Assembly (NCBI GenBank): GCA_937871165.1
Contig: CALMXK010000188.1
Coordinates: 1-39,453, forward strand
Length of the DNA stretch: 39,453 nucleotides
Direction of reading: 5' to 3'
Origin: an uncultured Actinomycetes bacterium
GTDB lineage: Bacteria; Actinomycetota; Thermoleophilia; Miltoncostaeales; Miltoncostaeaceae
Shown here: piece after piece, positions 15,303 through 23,523 of the stretch
Position numbering within the stretch: position 1 is the first letter of the stretch
How the letters are laid out: each line of letters begins with the position of its first letter
The notes under the pieces: generated by a model
What the model was told of the DNA's origin: nothing
What the model saw: the letters and a program-made list of their open reading frames with translations, nothing else
The model's database searches: none
Made by a program: the position numbers and the translations under genes

Positions 15303-16262
15303 GTGCACGTCAAATCAGTTTGCGGTTCGATCGGCCTGATGATGGTGATGATTTTGGGCGGCTGCGCTCGCGTGTCCGACGGCACGTCACGCAGCACGAC
15401 CTCCGTCTCTCCGGGCTCCACGGCGACCGTCGCCGGCCCCGTCGCGCTTCCCGAATCCGAGCCGCGTCAGCGCATCAGCGAAGGCTACGGCGCCACCGTG
15501 CTCGTGGACGACCAGCCGGTCGCACCGGGTCGGTCGGCCATGGATGTGCTTCGCGCGAGTACGCCCGTCGAGACGGCGTACGGGGGTGGGTTCGTTGCCG
15601 GCATGTACGGGCGCGTGTCGAGCACGAAACCGCGACGTGACTGGATGTACTTCGTGAACGGTGTGGCCCCCGGGGTCGGGGCCGCCGACTACACCGTCCG
15701 ACCAGGTGACCGGATCTGGTGGGACTTTCGGCGGTGGGACGACACCACTCCGACGCTGCCGGTGATCGTCGGCAGCTGGCCAGAGCCCTTCGTTCACGGG
15801 TACCCGGCGGCTCCCGAATCGGTGCAGGCGGATGCGCCACTTGACGCGGTGCTTTCGCGTCAGGGCGTTCGCGTGTCGTCCCGTCCGAGCTCCTGGCGGG
15901 TCATCGTCGGCGCCAACGCGGACCTGGTGGCCCGCGACGCCGCGTGGCGACGTGCGCTCGCCGACCCCACAGCCGCGGGTCTGCCGGTGCGCATCGACGG
16001 GGGCGCAATCTCGGTGATGGCTGTCGACGGCGGGCGGATGCGACCGGTTGCCGGGGCGGGTGCCGTGGCGGCCATGGTGTTGAGCAACGCCGGCCCCGAG
16101 CAGGGCGGCGTGGTCTTCGTGGTCGCAGGTGTCGATCGAAGCGCAGCCATTGCCGCGGCCCGCGCCATTGCCGCCGGGCCGGCGCTGCTTGCGGGACAGG
16201 TCGCGGTGGTGTTCGACCGGACCGGGCGGCCACTGGCCTCCGCGGGTCACGCCGCGCCGTGA
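15303..16262 (+). CDS. Cobalamin-operon lipoprotein with DUF4430 (transcobalamin-C-like) domain
   Basis: A 319-residue predicted lipoprotein. A short signal peptide ends in the lipobox LGGC with Cys21 as lipidation site, followed by a Ser/Thr-rich linker. Residues about 60-145 match the DUF4430/transcobalamin C-terminal-like pattern: SAMDVLRAS, GGFVAGMYG, RDWMYFVNG and the ending YTVRPGDRIWWDFRRW. Residues about 150-319 form a second region with no recognised family. The start is GTG after a strong purine-rich ribosome binding site, directly under a cobalamin riboswitch and coupled by GTGA to the ECF transporter genes. It probably captures cobalamin or a related corrinoid outside the membrane and hands it to the S component. 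Binding itself is inferred. Confidence 0.85.
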   Translation: MHVKSVCGSIGLMMVMILGGCARVSDGTSRSTTSVSPGSTATVAGPVALPESEPRQRISEGYGATVLVDDQPVAPGRSAMDVLRASTPVETAYGGGFVAGMYGRVSSTKPRRDWMYFVNGVAPGVGAADYTVRPGDRIWWDFRRWDDTTPTLPVIVGSWPEPFVHGYPAAPESVQADAPLDAVLSRQGVRVSSRPSSWRVIVGANADLVARDAAWRRALADPTAAGLPVRIDGGAISVMAVDGGRMRPVAGAGAVAAMVLSNAGPEQGGVVFVVAGVDRSAAIAAARAIAAGPALLAGQVAVVFDRTGRPLASAGHAAP

Positions 16263-17104
16263 TCACCCGCGCCCCGGGGCCGCTGCTCGTTGTCGGCGTC
16301 GGCCTGTGTGCGCTCGCGTTCTCGACGGCACATCCCATGATCATGGCCGCCGTCCTCGTGGTGGCCGTCGCGCTGCTGTTGGCGTCTCGAACGCCGGCGC
16401 GCGGGGTGCTGCTGATCGCCGGGATCCTGGGTGTGGGGGTCGCGGTGCTGAACCCGTTCGTGCAGGCCTCCGGCGACCTGATCCTGTTCCAACTGCCGGA
16501 GATTCCCATCTTCGACATGCAGGTGACGCTCGAGGAGGTGATGGCCGGGCTGACGCTCGGGGCACGGGCGGCGGCGGTGACGATCGTGGTGATGGCCGTG
16601 CTCGCGCTCGCCGACCCGGACCGTCTGCTGCAACTTGCAAGCCGGCTCGCGCCACGCTCGGCGCTCGCCGCGTCGGTGGCGGCACGCATGGTGCCGACCC
16701 TTCGCCGTGACGCCGTCGCACTGGTCGAAACGTCGCGTCTTCGGGGTCGCTCGCCGCGCGTCGGATCATGGGTGGCCCGAGGACGCACAGCAAGCACGTT
16801 GGCCTTGCCACTCGTCGGGTCCGCACTCGAACGCTCGCTCGACGTGGCGGAGGCCATGGCGGCGCGCGGCTACGGCGTCGGCACCCCCACGCGTCGTCCC
16901 CGAGTGGCGTGGGACGCCGTCGACCGGTTCACCATGGCCGTCGGCGTGGGGATGTGTCTTGTGGCGTTCGCCTCGATCGCCGGGTGGCTCGGCCGGTACG
17001 GGTTCTTCCCGACCATGGACCCGCTCATCGACGTCCGGAGCCTGGTCGCGGCCGTCGGCACCGTCCTCGCCGGGATTGTCCTCGCCGGGGCGATTCGTCG
17101 ATGA
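16259..17104 (+). CDS. ecfT: ECF transporter transmembrane coupling protein EcfT
   Basis: A 281-residue membrane protein starting with GTG that overlaps the lipoprotein stop (GTGA). It has several hydrophobic helices (LLVVGVGLCALAF, IMAAVLVVAVALLLA, AAVTIVVMAVLALA, and two near the C-terminus). The CbiQ/EcfT coupling helices carry the two Arg-Gly signatures SRLRG (about 160) and MAARGYG (about 201-207), which dock into the ATPase grooves. Its stop overlaps the ATPase gene as ATGA. It links ATP hydrolysis to movement of the substrate-binding component. Confidence 0.9.
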   Translation: MITRAPGPLLVVGVGLCALAFSTAHPMIMAAVLVVAVALLLASRTPARGVLLIAGILGVGVAVLNPFVQASGDLILFQLPEIPIFDMQVTLEEVMAGLTLGARAAAVTIVVMAVLALADPDRLLQLASRLAPRSALAASVAARMVPTLRRDAVALVETSRLRGRSPRVGSWVARGRTASTLALPLVGSALERSLDVAEAMAARGYGVGTPTRRPRVAWDAVDRFTMAVGVGMCLVAFASIAGWLGRYGFFPTMDPLIDVRSLVAAVGTVLAGIVLAGAIRR

Positions 17105-18483
17105 TCGCCGCCGCGTTGACCGACGTGCGGTTCACCCACACCGGTCGGCAACGTCCGGCGCTTGACGGAGTCTCGTTGCAGGTGCGTGCCGGCGAGATCC
17201 TGCTGGTGGAGGGCCCGTCGGGATCGGGCAAGTCGACCTTGCTGCGGGCGATCGCCGGACTCGCACCGCACTTCACCGGCGGCCGGTTCGAAGGGACGGT
17301 CCACGTCTTCGGCGCCGACACGCGCCGCGCCGGGACCGCCGAACTGGCCCGCGATGTGGGACTCGTCTTCCAGGATCCGGAGACCCAGGCGGTCCGGACC
17401 GGCGTGTCTGCCGATGTTGCGTTCGGGCCCGAGAACCTTGGTGTGGCGGCCGGTGCAATCGGGCCGCGCGTCGAGCGGGCGCTCCGCGACGCCCGCGCGA
17501 CGCACCTTGCCGATCGTGTGGTCACCACCCTGTCCGGCGGCGAGCGTCAGCGCGCGGCGCTTGCCGCCGTCCTCGCCGGGGAGCCCCGCATCCTGCTGCT
17601 TGACGAACCCACCTCACAGCTCGACGGGGCCGCGGTGGCGGCACTCGACGGGATCTTGCGCGATCAAGCGGCACGCGGCGTCGCCGTGGTGATCACCGAA
17701 CATCACGCCCATCGCTTGTCGACCATCGCCGATCGGATCGTCCGTCTGGAGCGCGGACGGCTGGTGGACCGCGTCGACGATGCGGTCCCCTTGCCGGTGC
17801 GGGTGGCCGCACGAGGTCGTGTGGCCGTCGAGGTGCGTCACGTGTCTGCACGATTTGCCGATCGGCCGGTGCTTCGCCGGTGCACCGTGACACTCACCGA
17901 GGGAACCGTCACCGCACTGCATGGCGACAACGGCGCAGGCAAGTCCACGCTGCTTCGGGCGGTGATGGGCCTGCACCCGATCGAGGACGGGGCGATCGTG
18001 GTCGACGGCCGGGACGTCACACGAATGGCGACCGAGGCCCGGGTTCCGACGCTGGGCTTCTTGCCCCAGGACGCCGGCCGGCGCTTGATTCATGAACGGG
18101 TCGCCGACGAGCTGGTCGATGCCGTTCGCGGCGTCGGTGCGCTTGAGCTGGACCGGCGGCTTCGACAGGTGGTGGAGGACCTGGATCTCGGTGCGCTCCT
18201 GGGGCGCCACCCGCTCGATCTGTCCGTGGGTGAGCGTGAACGTGTGGCGCTCGGAGCGGTGCTGATGGCCGACCCGCGCGTGATCTTGCTCGACGAGCCG
18301 ACTCGGGGCATGGACGCGGCCCATCGGGCGACGTTGGTGGCGGCGATCAGGAGGAGAAGCGCTGATGGCGCCGCTGTGCTCGTCGCCACGCATGACCCGC
18401 AGTTCGCGCTCGCGATCGCGGACGAACACATCCGGATCCGCGAAGGGGTGATCGTGGACGAGACGGTTGCGGTGGCCGGATGA
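17101..18483 (+). CDS. Fused ECF transporter ATPases (EcfA-EcfA')
   Basis: A 460-residue protein containing two ABC ATPase domains in one chain. Domain 1 has Walker A GPSGSGKS (38-45), signature LSGGERQR (from 144), Walker B ILLLDEPT (from 164) and switch histidine in ITEHH. Domain 2 has Walker A GDNGAGKS (276-283), the variant signature LSVGERER (from 374), Walker B VILLDEPT and ATHD. In ECF systems the two ATPases are often separate genes; here one polypeptide supplies both. The atypical second signature hints at asymmetric ATP sites. ATGA overlaps join it to genes on both sides. Confidence 0.94.
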   Translation: MIAAALTDVRFTHTGRQRPALDGVSLQVRAGEILLVEGPSGSGKSTLLRAIAGLAPHFTGGRFEGTVHVFGADTRRAGTAELARDVGLVFQDPETQAVRTGVSADVAFGPENLGVAAGAIGPRVERALRDARATHLADRVVTTLSGGERQRAALAAVLAGEPRILLLDEPTSQLDGAAVAALDGILRDQAARGVAVVITEHHAHRLSTIADRIVRLERGRLVDRVDDAVPLPVRVAARGRVAVEVRHVSARFADRPVLRRCTVTLTEGTVTALHGDNGAGKSTLLRAVMGLHPIEDGAIVVDGRDVTRMATEARVPTLGFLPQDAGRRLIHERVADELVDAVRGVGALELDRRLRQVVEDLDLGALLGRHPLDLSVGERERVALGAVLMADPRVILLDEPTRGMDAAHRATLVAAIRRRSADGAAVLVATHDPQFALAIADEHIRIREGVIVDETVAVAG

Positions 18484-19118
18484 GCGGCGCGAGCCTCGTC
18501 ATCACCACCGTGCTCGCGGTGCTCGCCGTCGGGCTGCTCATCGTCGAACGCGGCACACCCGATCCGCGCCGCATCGCGGTGATCGCCGCGTTGGCGGCCG
18601 CCGCCACCGCCGGGCGCCTGCTCTTTGTCGCGATCCCGAGCGTCAAACCGGTGACGGTCATCGTGCTGGTGACAGGCGCGGTTCTCGGTGCTCGCGCGGG
18701 GTTCACCGTCGGCGCACTCACGCCGCTGCTGTCCAACGTGGCGCTCGGACAAGGCACCTGGACGCCCGGCCAGATGACCCTGTGGGGCCTCGTCGGGGTG
18801 ACTGGGGCGCTGCTTGGTCCTGTGTGTCGCAACACCCGTGGTCTGGCGCTCGTCGGCGCCGTGTGGGGAATCCTGTTCGGGTGGGGGATGAACCTGTGGG
18901 ACATGGCCGTGCTCGGGCCCACGTTCACATGGAGCACATTCGTTGCACGGGCCGGTACGAGCCTGTGGTTCGACGTGGCCCACGCAGTCGGCAACATCGT
19001 GTTCGCGCTCGTGATCGGTGGCGGGCTTGCGCGGCTGCTCGTTCGCTACCGCAACCGGATCACCACGCACATCGTCTGGTCGGCCGCGGTCGACGGCGAC
19101 GGTGTGAGGACCGTCTAG
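18480..19118 (+). CDS. ECF transporter substrate-binding S component, probably for cobalamin
   Basis: A 212-residue membrane protein with about six helices. The region RLLFVAIPSVKPVTVIVLVT through GARAGFTVGALTPLLSN, followed by GQGTWTPGQM, is typical of the CbrT-like group of S components annotated for cobalamin. It is the last gene of the riboswitch-controlled operon and overlaps the ATPase stop as ATGA. Specificity for B12 rests on the riboswitch and family resemblance. Its TAG stop shares a CTAG palindrome with the stop of the convergent lyase-like gene, leaving no room for a terminator between them. Confidence 0.9.
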   Translation: MSGASLVITTVLAVLAVGLLIVERGTPDPRRIAVIAALAAAATAGRLLFVAIPSVKPVTVIVLVTGAVLGARAGFTVGALTPLLSNVALGQGTWTPGQMTLWGLVGVTGALLGPVCRNTRGLALVGAVWGILFGWGMNLWDMAVLGPTFTWSTFVARAGTSLWFDVAHAVGNIVFALVIGGGLARLLVRYRNRITTHIVWSAAVDGDGVRTV

Positions 19119-20620
19119 CCGGCGAGCTCCCTGGCGCGTCCGAGCAGGCGGTCGGTCGCGAGGTCCGCGCGGCGGCGGTTGCCGGTGATCCAGGCGCGAT
19201 CGGCGAGTCCTCGGTCCCGGCCGTCGGCCACCATCGCCGCGATCTGCTGCGGGGTTGCCGAGCCGATCTGGGTACGGGCGGCAAGGCACGCGGCCGGGTC
19301 GAGGGCCGCTTCGACGGCCTCGTCGGGAATGTGGACGCGGCCTCCGGCGATCTCCATCCCGATGGTGCGAAGGAGCTCACCGGTGAGTGCGGACGGGGGC
19401 AGACCCTCGTCGCTCAGGCGCCGAACGGATCGGCCGACGATGGTGTGGGCGGTGCGGTAGTCGATGTCGGCCACCTGTGCCACCACGTCGGCCACGTCGG
19501 CGGCCACGGTGAAGCCCTCACGCGCGGCGGCCGCCATCGCATTTTGGTTGACCGTCAGGTCGCTCACAACGGCGGCGCTGAGCGCCGTGGTGCGGACCGC
19601 ATTGCCGAGCAGCGTGGGAATGCCGCCGTTCAACACCTGGTAGTTGTCGGTTCGTGCAGAACCAGTGTGCAGGGCGGTGAGGATCGTGGTGACCATGCCC
19701 GCCGCCTCGGCCGCTGCCGCGCGGATGACCGGCAGCGCGTACGGGTTCTTCTTCTGCGGCATCAGGTCGCTCTGGCGGCTGTGGGCGTCGGCGAGTTCCA
19801 CGGCGCCGAACTCACGGCTGCACAGGATCTCCAGGTCTTGTGCCAATTGTGACTGTCCGGTGAGTGCGATGGCGACGACCGATGCCAGGTCGGCGTATCC
19901 GTCGGCCGCCCACATCGCATCCTTCGTGTGGATGGCGACGGCCTCGCAGCCCAGGTACTCCGCCAGGCGCGCCCGATCGAGTGGCCACCGCGATCCGGAG
20001 CTGCCGCCGCATCCGGCGACGCTGTGGTCGAGCCAGTCGTGAACACGTCGCAGGCGTTCGACATCCCGCCGCACGGCCTCGGCGAACCCCAGCATCAGGT
20101 GGCCGAAGGTCGTCGGTTGGGCCGGCTGCAGGTAGGTGTAGTCGGCGGCAAGCGTGGCCGCGTGGCGCTCACCCTGGTCGGTCAGCGCGTCGGCCAGGTC
20201 GAGCAGTCGGTCCGCCAGGTCGAGCACGCCGCGGCGGGCGACGATCCGCAAAGCGACGCGGAAGGCTTCACGTCGTGGGCGCCCGGCGGTCAGCCAGCCG
20301 GACGCGGCCGGACCAACCCGTTCGCGAAGCACATGCTCGCGTGAATTGAACGCGTCGCCGCGACTGGCGTCCCAGGGGAACTCGTCGGCAGGGATGTCGT
20401 GCAGCTCCAACAGGCCCGCCACGAGGTCGCGACCGGTCTCGCCACGGACGGCGCCCGCGTCGAGCAGCACCACCGCATGGGCGAGGTCCGACAGGGACAG
20501 CGCCTCGGCGAGTGCCTGGCCGTGGGCGATCTCCGCCTGATGTCCTGCCGCCACGAGTTCGGGGGCCGGGCCTCCCGCGAGACGTCCGGTCCGGCCCAGA
20601 TTCACGTCGCCGTCGCTCAT
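19115..20620 (-). CDS. Divergent argininosuccinate lyase-like protein
   Basis: A 501-residue member of the fumarase/argininosuccinate lyase superfamily, cytoplasmic and expected to be a homotetramer. The signature loop is SRQSDLMPQKKNP (281-293): the catalytic serine (Ser284) is kept but GSS has become QSD. The TH-LQPAQP histidine that helps catalysis in ArgH is Tyr163 here (YTYLQPAQP), and the substrate-binding TGRSRND is replaced by AGRPRRE (112-118). The NS-DA loop is also changed (TKDAM). The enzyme may therefore act on another substrate or be inactive as ArgH. No arginine-biosynthesis gene is nearby. Its ATG overlaps the stop of a CopZ-like metallochaperone gene. Confidence 0.8.
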   Translation of the reverse strand: MSDGDVNLGRTGRLAGGPAPELVAAGHQAEIAHGQALAEALSLSDLAHAVVLLDAGAVRGETGRDLVAGLLELHDIPADEFPWDASRGDAFNSREHVLRERVGPAASGWLTAGRPRREAFRVALRIVARRGVLDLADRLLDLADALTDQGERHAATLAADYTYLQPAQPTTFGHLMLGFAEAVRRDVERLRRVHDWLDHSVAGCGGSSGSRWPLDRARLAEYLGCEAVAIHTKDAMWAADGYADLASVVAIALTGQSQLAQDLEILCSREFGAVELADAHSRQSDLMPQKKNPYALPVIRAAAAEAAGMVTTILTALHTGSARTDNYQVLNGGIPTLLGNAVRTTALSAAVVSDLTVNQNAMAAAAREGFTVAADVADVVAQVADIDYRTAHTIVGRSVRRLSDEGLPPSALTGELLRTIGMEIAGGRVHIPDEAVEAALDPAACLAARTQIGSATPQQIAAMVADGRDRGLADRAWITGNRRRADLATDRLLGRARELAG

Positions 20621-20823
20621 TCGGTCTCGTCGACGTCGTAGCCGGCGTCGACGATGGCCGCGGTGATCGACGCAAGCGGTGCGTCACCGTCGATCGTGAC
20701 GGTCTTCGTCGGGACGTCCACAACGACGGAGGCGATGTCGGGCAGCGCCGCGACGGCGCCCTCGATGGCCGCCTTGCAGTGGTTGCAGCTGATTTCCGGG
20801 ACCGAAAGTGTGTGATGTGCCAT
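20617..20823 (-). CDS. Heavy-metal-associated (HMA) domain protein, CopZ-like
   Basis: A 68-residue single HMA domain with a ferredoxin-like beta-alpha-beta pattern. The metal site is SCNHC (Cys13 and Cys16), preceded by VPEI instead of the common MxC methionine. A C-terminal GYDVDE matches the usual HMA ending. Such proteins carry Cu(I) or another soft metal to a P-type ATPase or repressor. Neither is found nearby; instead the gene is coupled by ATGA to the lyase-like gene. A -10 like hexamer 6 bp before the ATG suggests a leaderless mRNA. Confidence 0.88.
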   Translation of the reverse strand: MAHHTLSVPEISCNHCKAAIEGAVAALPDIASVVVDVPTKTVTIDGDAPLASITAAIVDAGYDVDETE

Positions 20824-20829
20824 GGGCGC

Positions 20830-20835
20830 ATTCTA
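20830..20835 (-). promoter_or_regulatory. -10 element TAGAAT for leaderless HMA-lyase transcript
   Basis: Minus-strand TAGAAT ends 6 bp upstream of the HMA gene ATG, and no ribosome binding site intervenes. TTGCAA lies upstream but at a short 14-bp spacing, so the -35 is uncertain. Confidence 0.4.
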
Positions 20836-20959
20836 CGACCCGGGGTCACTTGCAACGGTGTGGTCGGGTGCGGCAGCCTCAACGGCAGGTGGGCGTGCCT
20901 CGAGGGCGGTATTGGGTGTAGGCTTTCGGCCGATTCCACCCACGTCACCCGAGGTTGCT

Positions 20960-21142
20960 GTGCATCGCATCCCCGCTTGGATCCTTCTTTGTCTCGCCGC
21001 CTTGACCGTCACACTCGTGATCGTCGGATGGAATGAACGCCATCACATCGGCCCGCTCCCTGTGGCGCTTGGGATCATGTGGGGTCTGTTCGTGCTTGCG
21101 AGCGCACCGAAAGTGTTCAGCCAGAAGGACCACCAGCACTAG
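20960..21142 (+). CDS. Small two-helix membrane protein of unknown function
   Basis: A 60-residue protein. The start is GTG 20960, preceded by GAGG with 5-bp spacing; the longer frame upstream has no coding character. Two hydrophobic helices (about 4-24, IPAWILLCLAALTVTLVIVGW, and about 30-50, IGPLPVALGIMWGLFVLASAP) are joined by the polar turn NERHH, and the tail KDHQH is polar. It resembles no family I recognise. It stands alone between the divergent HMA gene and the convergent RDD gene. The 96 bp after it holds nothing evident. Confidence 0.6.
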   Translation: MHRIPAWILLCLAALTVTLVIVGWNERHHIGPLPVALGIMWGLFVLASAPKVFSQKDHQH

Positions 21143-21238
21143 ATCGCGATCCGCCGACCGATCCGGTCGGCATGCGGTTCGGGCTGTGCATGACGGGATG
21201 GGCGCCGACGGGAGTCAGCACCGAACGTCAGGCTGCGG

Positions 21239-21673
21239 TCACTCTCCCAGTGCGGGTGTCGGCTCGCCGTCGGCGTGTTCGGCAAGTGGGACGACGACCA
21301 CGGACCGGGCCGCCAGGTCCGCGAAGGTCTGGTGGGCCGGCGAGCGGAAGAACCACAGGTAGCCGACGGGGAGCACGCTGCACACGACGTACTTGACGAT
21401 CCAGCGGATCGTCGAGCGGCCAAAGCCGATCGGTGTGGCGGTGTCGAGGTCGAAGGTGCGAAGTCCGAGCAGCCGTTTGCCCGGCGTTGCGCCCACGTGG
21501 GCCTCGGGCAGGATGGTCCACACGATGCCGATGATGAAGAACGCCGCCAGGGCGAAGATCCATCCGCCGAGCTTGGCCGCGAGGTACGGGGCGACCACGT
21601 AGGGCACGGCGTCGATCAGCCACGCGCCGGTGCGCGCACCGAAGGTGCCGAGACTCGCTCGCGTCGTGCTCAT
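21239..21673 (-). CDS. RDD family membrane protein
   Basis: A 144-residue membrane protein. Residues 12-26 (GARTGAWLIDAVPYV) carry the Arg and Asp positions of the RDD family, and PGKRLLGLR and HQTFADLAARSVVV match later conserved parts. Three hydrophobic helices can be drawn. Function in the family is poorly known; some members are linked to transport. Its ATG overlaps the crotonase stop (ATGA), so it is co-translated with that gene. Confidence 0.88.
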   Translation of the reverse strand: MSTTRASLGTFGARTGAWLIDAVPYVVAPYLAAKLGGWIFALAAFFIIGIVWTILPEAHVGATPGKRLLGLRTFDLDTATPIGFGRSTIRWIVKYVVCSVLPVGYLWFFRSPAHQTFADLAARSVVVVPLAEHADGEPTPALGE

Positions 21674-22473
21674 TCGCCGGAGAACTTCGGGGTGCGTCGG
21701 GCCCGGGCGGCCTGAACGCCTTCGCCGAGATCTTTGGAGCCGAACGCACGAACGCGGTACTGCTGCGCGCGGGCGTCGGCGTGTTGGTCGTCGTCCTGGA
21801 TGGTGCGAAGGACGACACGCATCCCTTCAACGGCAAGCGGCGCGTTGGAGGCGATTGCCGCCGCCATGCGATTTGCCATCGGAAGGAGCTCATCCAGGGA
21901 CGTCAGGTGGTTGACGAGTCCCACCTGATGAGCGTGCGAGGCCTCGAATGCGCGGCCGGTCAGGAAGATTTCGCGGGTGCGTGCCAGGCCGATTTCGCGG
22001 ACGAACCGACGCAGCCCTTCGGCGGTGTACACCAGGCCGAGGCGCGCGGGTGGCATCGCCAGGCGGGCACCTTCACGGGCGAGTCGCCAGTCGCACGCCA
22101 TGGCAAGCTCGAGTCCGCCGCCCACCGCGTCGCCGTTGAGGGCCGCGATGGTGGGAAACGACGCCTTCTGGATTGCGGTCGCGACGGTGGCAAGGCCCTG
22201 TTCGATCCGCTTGATGCGCTCCACCCACGAGGCGATCGCGTCGGTGCCCATCTCGGCGCCGCTTGAGAAGTGCCGCTCACCGCTGCCGGTCAAAATGGCG
22301 GCGCGGATGCCGACGCACTCCTCCGCCTGGAAGTGCTTGGCGAGCGAGGTCAGCATGTTCTCGGTGAGGGCGTTCGCCTTCCCGTCGTGCACCAAGGTGA
22401 GGGTCATCACCGCACCGTCGTCGGTACGTTCGATGCGGTCGGGCGCGGGGGCGGAAACATCGGCTGCGGACAC
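21670..22473 (-). CDS. Enoyl-CoA hydratase/isomerase (crotonase) family protein
   Basis: A 267-residue protein starting at GTG 22473, chosen because it begins shortly before the first crotonase strand. Oxyanion-hole regions are seen in GKANALTENM and SSGAEMGTD, followed by DAVGGGLELAMACDWRLA. Of the two catalytic glutamates of enoyl-CoA hydratase, the one in REIFLTGRAF is present, but the first, normally in a PE motif, is absent (MPPARLG). Isomerase, hydrolase or another crotonase activity is therefore as likely as hydration. It lies downstream of the second ddl, separated by a palindromic repeat, and is coupled to the RDD gene. Confidence 0.85.
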   Translation of the reverse strand: MSAADVSAPAPDRIERTDDGAVMTLTLVHDGKANALTENMLTSLAKHFQAEECVGIRAAILTGSGERHFSSGAEMGTDAIASWVERIKRIEQGLATVATAIQKASFPTIAALNGDAVGGGLELAMACDWRLAREGARLAMPPARLGLVYTAEGLRRFVREIGLARTREIFLTGRAFEASHAHQVGLVNHLTSLDELLPMANRMAAAIASNAPLAVEGMRVVLRTIQDDDQHADARAQQYRVRAFGSKDLGEGVQAARARRTPKFSGE

Positions 22474-22525
22474 ACCGGAAATGTAGCCCGTTCTGCGTGC
22501 ATTGGCCAACGTCCTGACACGATGA

Positions 22526-22566
22526 CAGTTAACCGTTCTGGTGTCTGACACCAAAACGGTTAACTG
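22526..22566. repeat. Palindromic intergenic repeat, copy A
   Basis: A 41-bp inverted repeat. Outer arms CAGTTAACCGTT and AACGGTTAACTG pair perfectly; the core GGTGTC-T-GACACC at 22540-22552 is also a perfect palindrome. A near-identical element lies at 29948-29996. It sits between the second ddl and the crotonase gene, both on the minus strand. No U-tract follows. Confidence 0.9.
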
Positions 22567-22575
22567 CAAACGCCC

Positions 22576-23523
22576 TCAGGAGCCCAGGTCGGCGAGCTCC
22601 AGCACCCTGGCGATCAGGTCGTCGAAGCTCATTCCGGCGGCGGCTGCGGCCACTGGGACGATGCTGGTGTCGGTCAGGCCCGGGATGGTGTTCAGTTCGA
22701 GGACCCAGGGTTCGTCATTGCCGTCAAGCATGATGTCGACCCGACCGAACCCGTGGCAGTCGAGGACCGCGTAGGTCTCGAGCGCCACCTGAACGACCGC
22801 CTCGGTCACCTCGGGCGGCAGATCCGCCGGCGAGCGAAGGTCGGTGGCGCCGGGCGTGTAGCGCGACTCGAAGTCGTAGAACTCGCGGCCGAGCGGGATG
22901 GCCTCCACGATCGGCAGGGCGACCGGGCTGTCGCTGCCCACGATCGCGACCGACAGTTCCCGTCCGGGGACGTACCGCTCCAGCAGCAGTCGTTTGTCGT
23001 AGGCGAGCGCGCCGACCAGTGCGGTGGCGATCTCCGACGGCTCATGGACCAACTTGATGCCGAGGGCGGACCCACCGCGGGCGGGCTTCACCACCAGCGG
23101 CAGCCCGAGCTGCGACTCGATGTCCGTCAGCAGGTCCGCGGCGCCGAGTTCCAGGAACGCTTCTTTGCCGAAGGCGTAGGACTGCGGCGTCGGAACCCCG
23201 GCCGCCTCCAACATGGCCTTCGAAACCACTTTGTCCCACGCACGCTCGGACGCGGACACGCCCGACCCGGTGTACGGAATGCGAAGGATCTCGAGCAGCT
23301 CCTGGACCGTGCCGTCCTCGCCTCCGTTGCCGTGCATCGCAATGAACGCGACGTCGGGACGCTCGGCCTTCAGTTGCTTCACCATGGCCTTGTCGACATC
23401 GAGCGAGGACACGTCGTGCCCCAGACGTCGCAGCGCCGCCTCGACGTTGCCGCCGCTTCGCAGACTCACCTCACGTTCGAATGAACGTCCGCCCTTGAGG
23501 ACGACGACCTTAGACACCGCCAA
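22576..23523 (-). CDS. ddl: D-alanine--D-alanine ligase paralogue
   Basis: A 315-residue ATP-grasp ligase, shorter than the copy at 1812-2831. Motifs are GGRSFEREVSLRSG, HGNGGEDGTVQ, the ATP segment VKPARGGSALGI, FGRVDIMLD and ELNTIPGLTDTS. The omega loop reads FYDFESRYTPG, so the usual Lys-Tyr is Arg-Tyr. The protein is divergent from the first copy along its whole length, so the pair is ancient or one was acquired. Its start overlaps the end of an aminotransferase gene by 14 bp. D-Ala-D-Ala is the likely product, but another D-amino acid partner is possible. Confidence 0.92.
   Translation of the reverse strand: MAVSKVVVLKGGRSFEREVSLRSGGNVEAALRRLGHDVSSLDVDKAMVKQLKAERPDVAFIAMHGNGGEDGTVQELLEILRIPYTGSGVSASERAWDKVVSKAMLEAAGVPTPQSYAFGKEAFLELGAADLLTDIESQLGLPLVVKPARGGSALGIKLVHEPSEIATALVGALAYDKRLLLERYVPGRELSVAIVGSDSPVALPIVEAIPLGREFYDFESRYTPGATDLRSPADLPPEVTEAVVQVALETYAVLDCHGFGRVDIMLDGNDEPWVLELNTIPGLTDTSIVPVAAAAAGMSFDDLIARVLELADLGS

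Noticed and set aside
17101-18483. Two separate ATPase genes joined by a frameshift or sequencing error
   Set aside because: The frame is continuous through a normal linker and both domains are complete, so a natural fusion is the simpler reading.
22526-22566. Rho-independent terminator
   Set aside because: The hairpin has no following U-tract and a close copy occurs elsewhere between divergent genes, which fits a dispersed repeat better.
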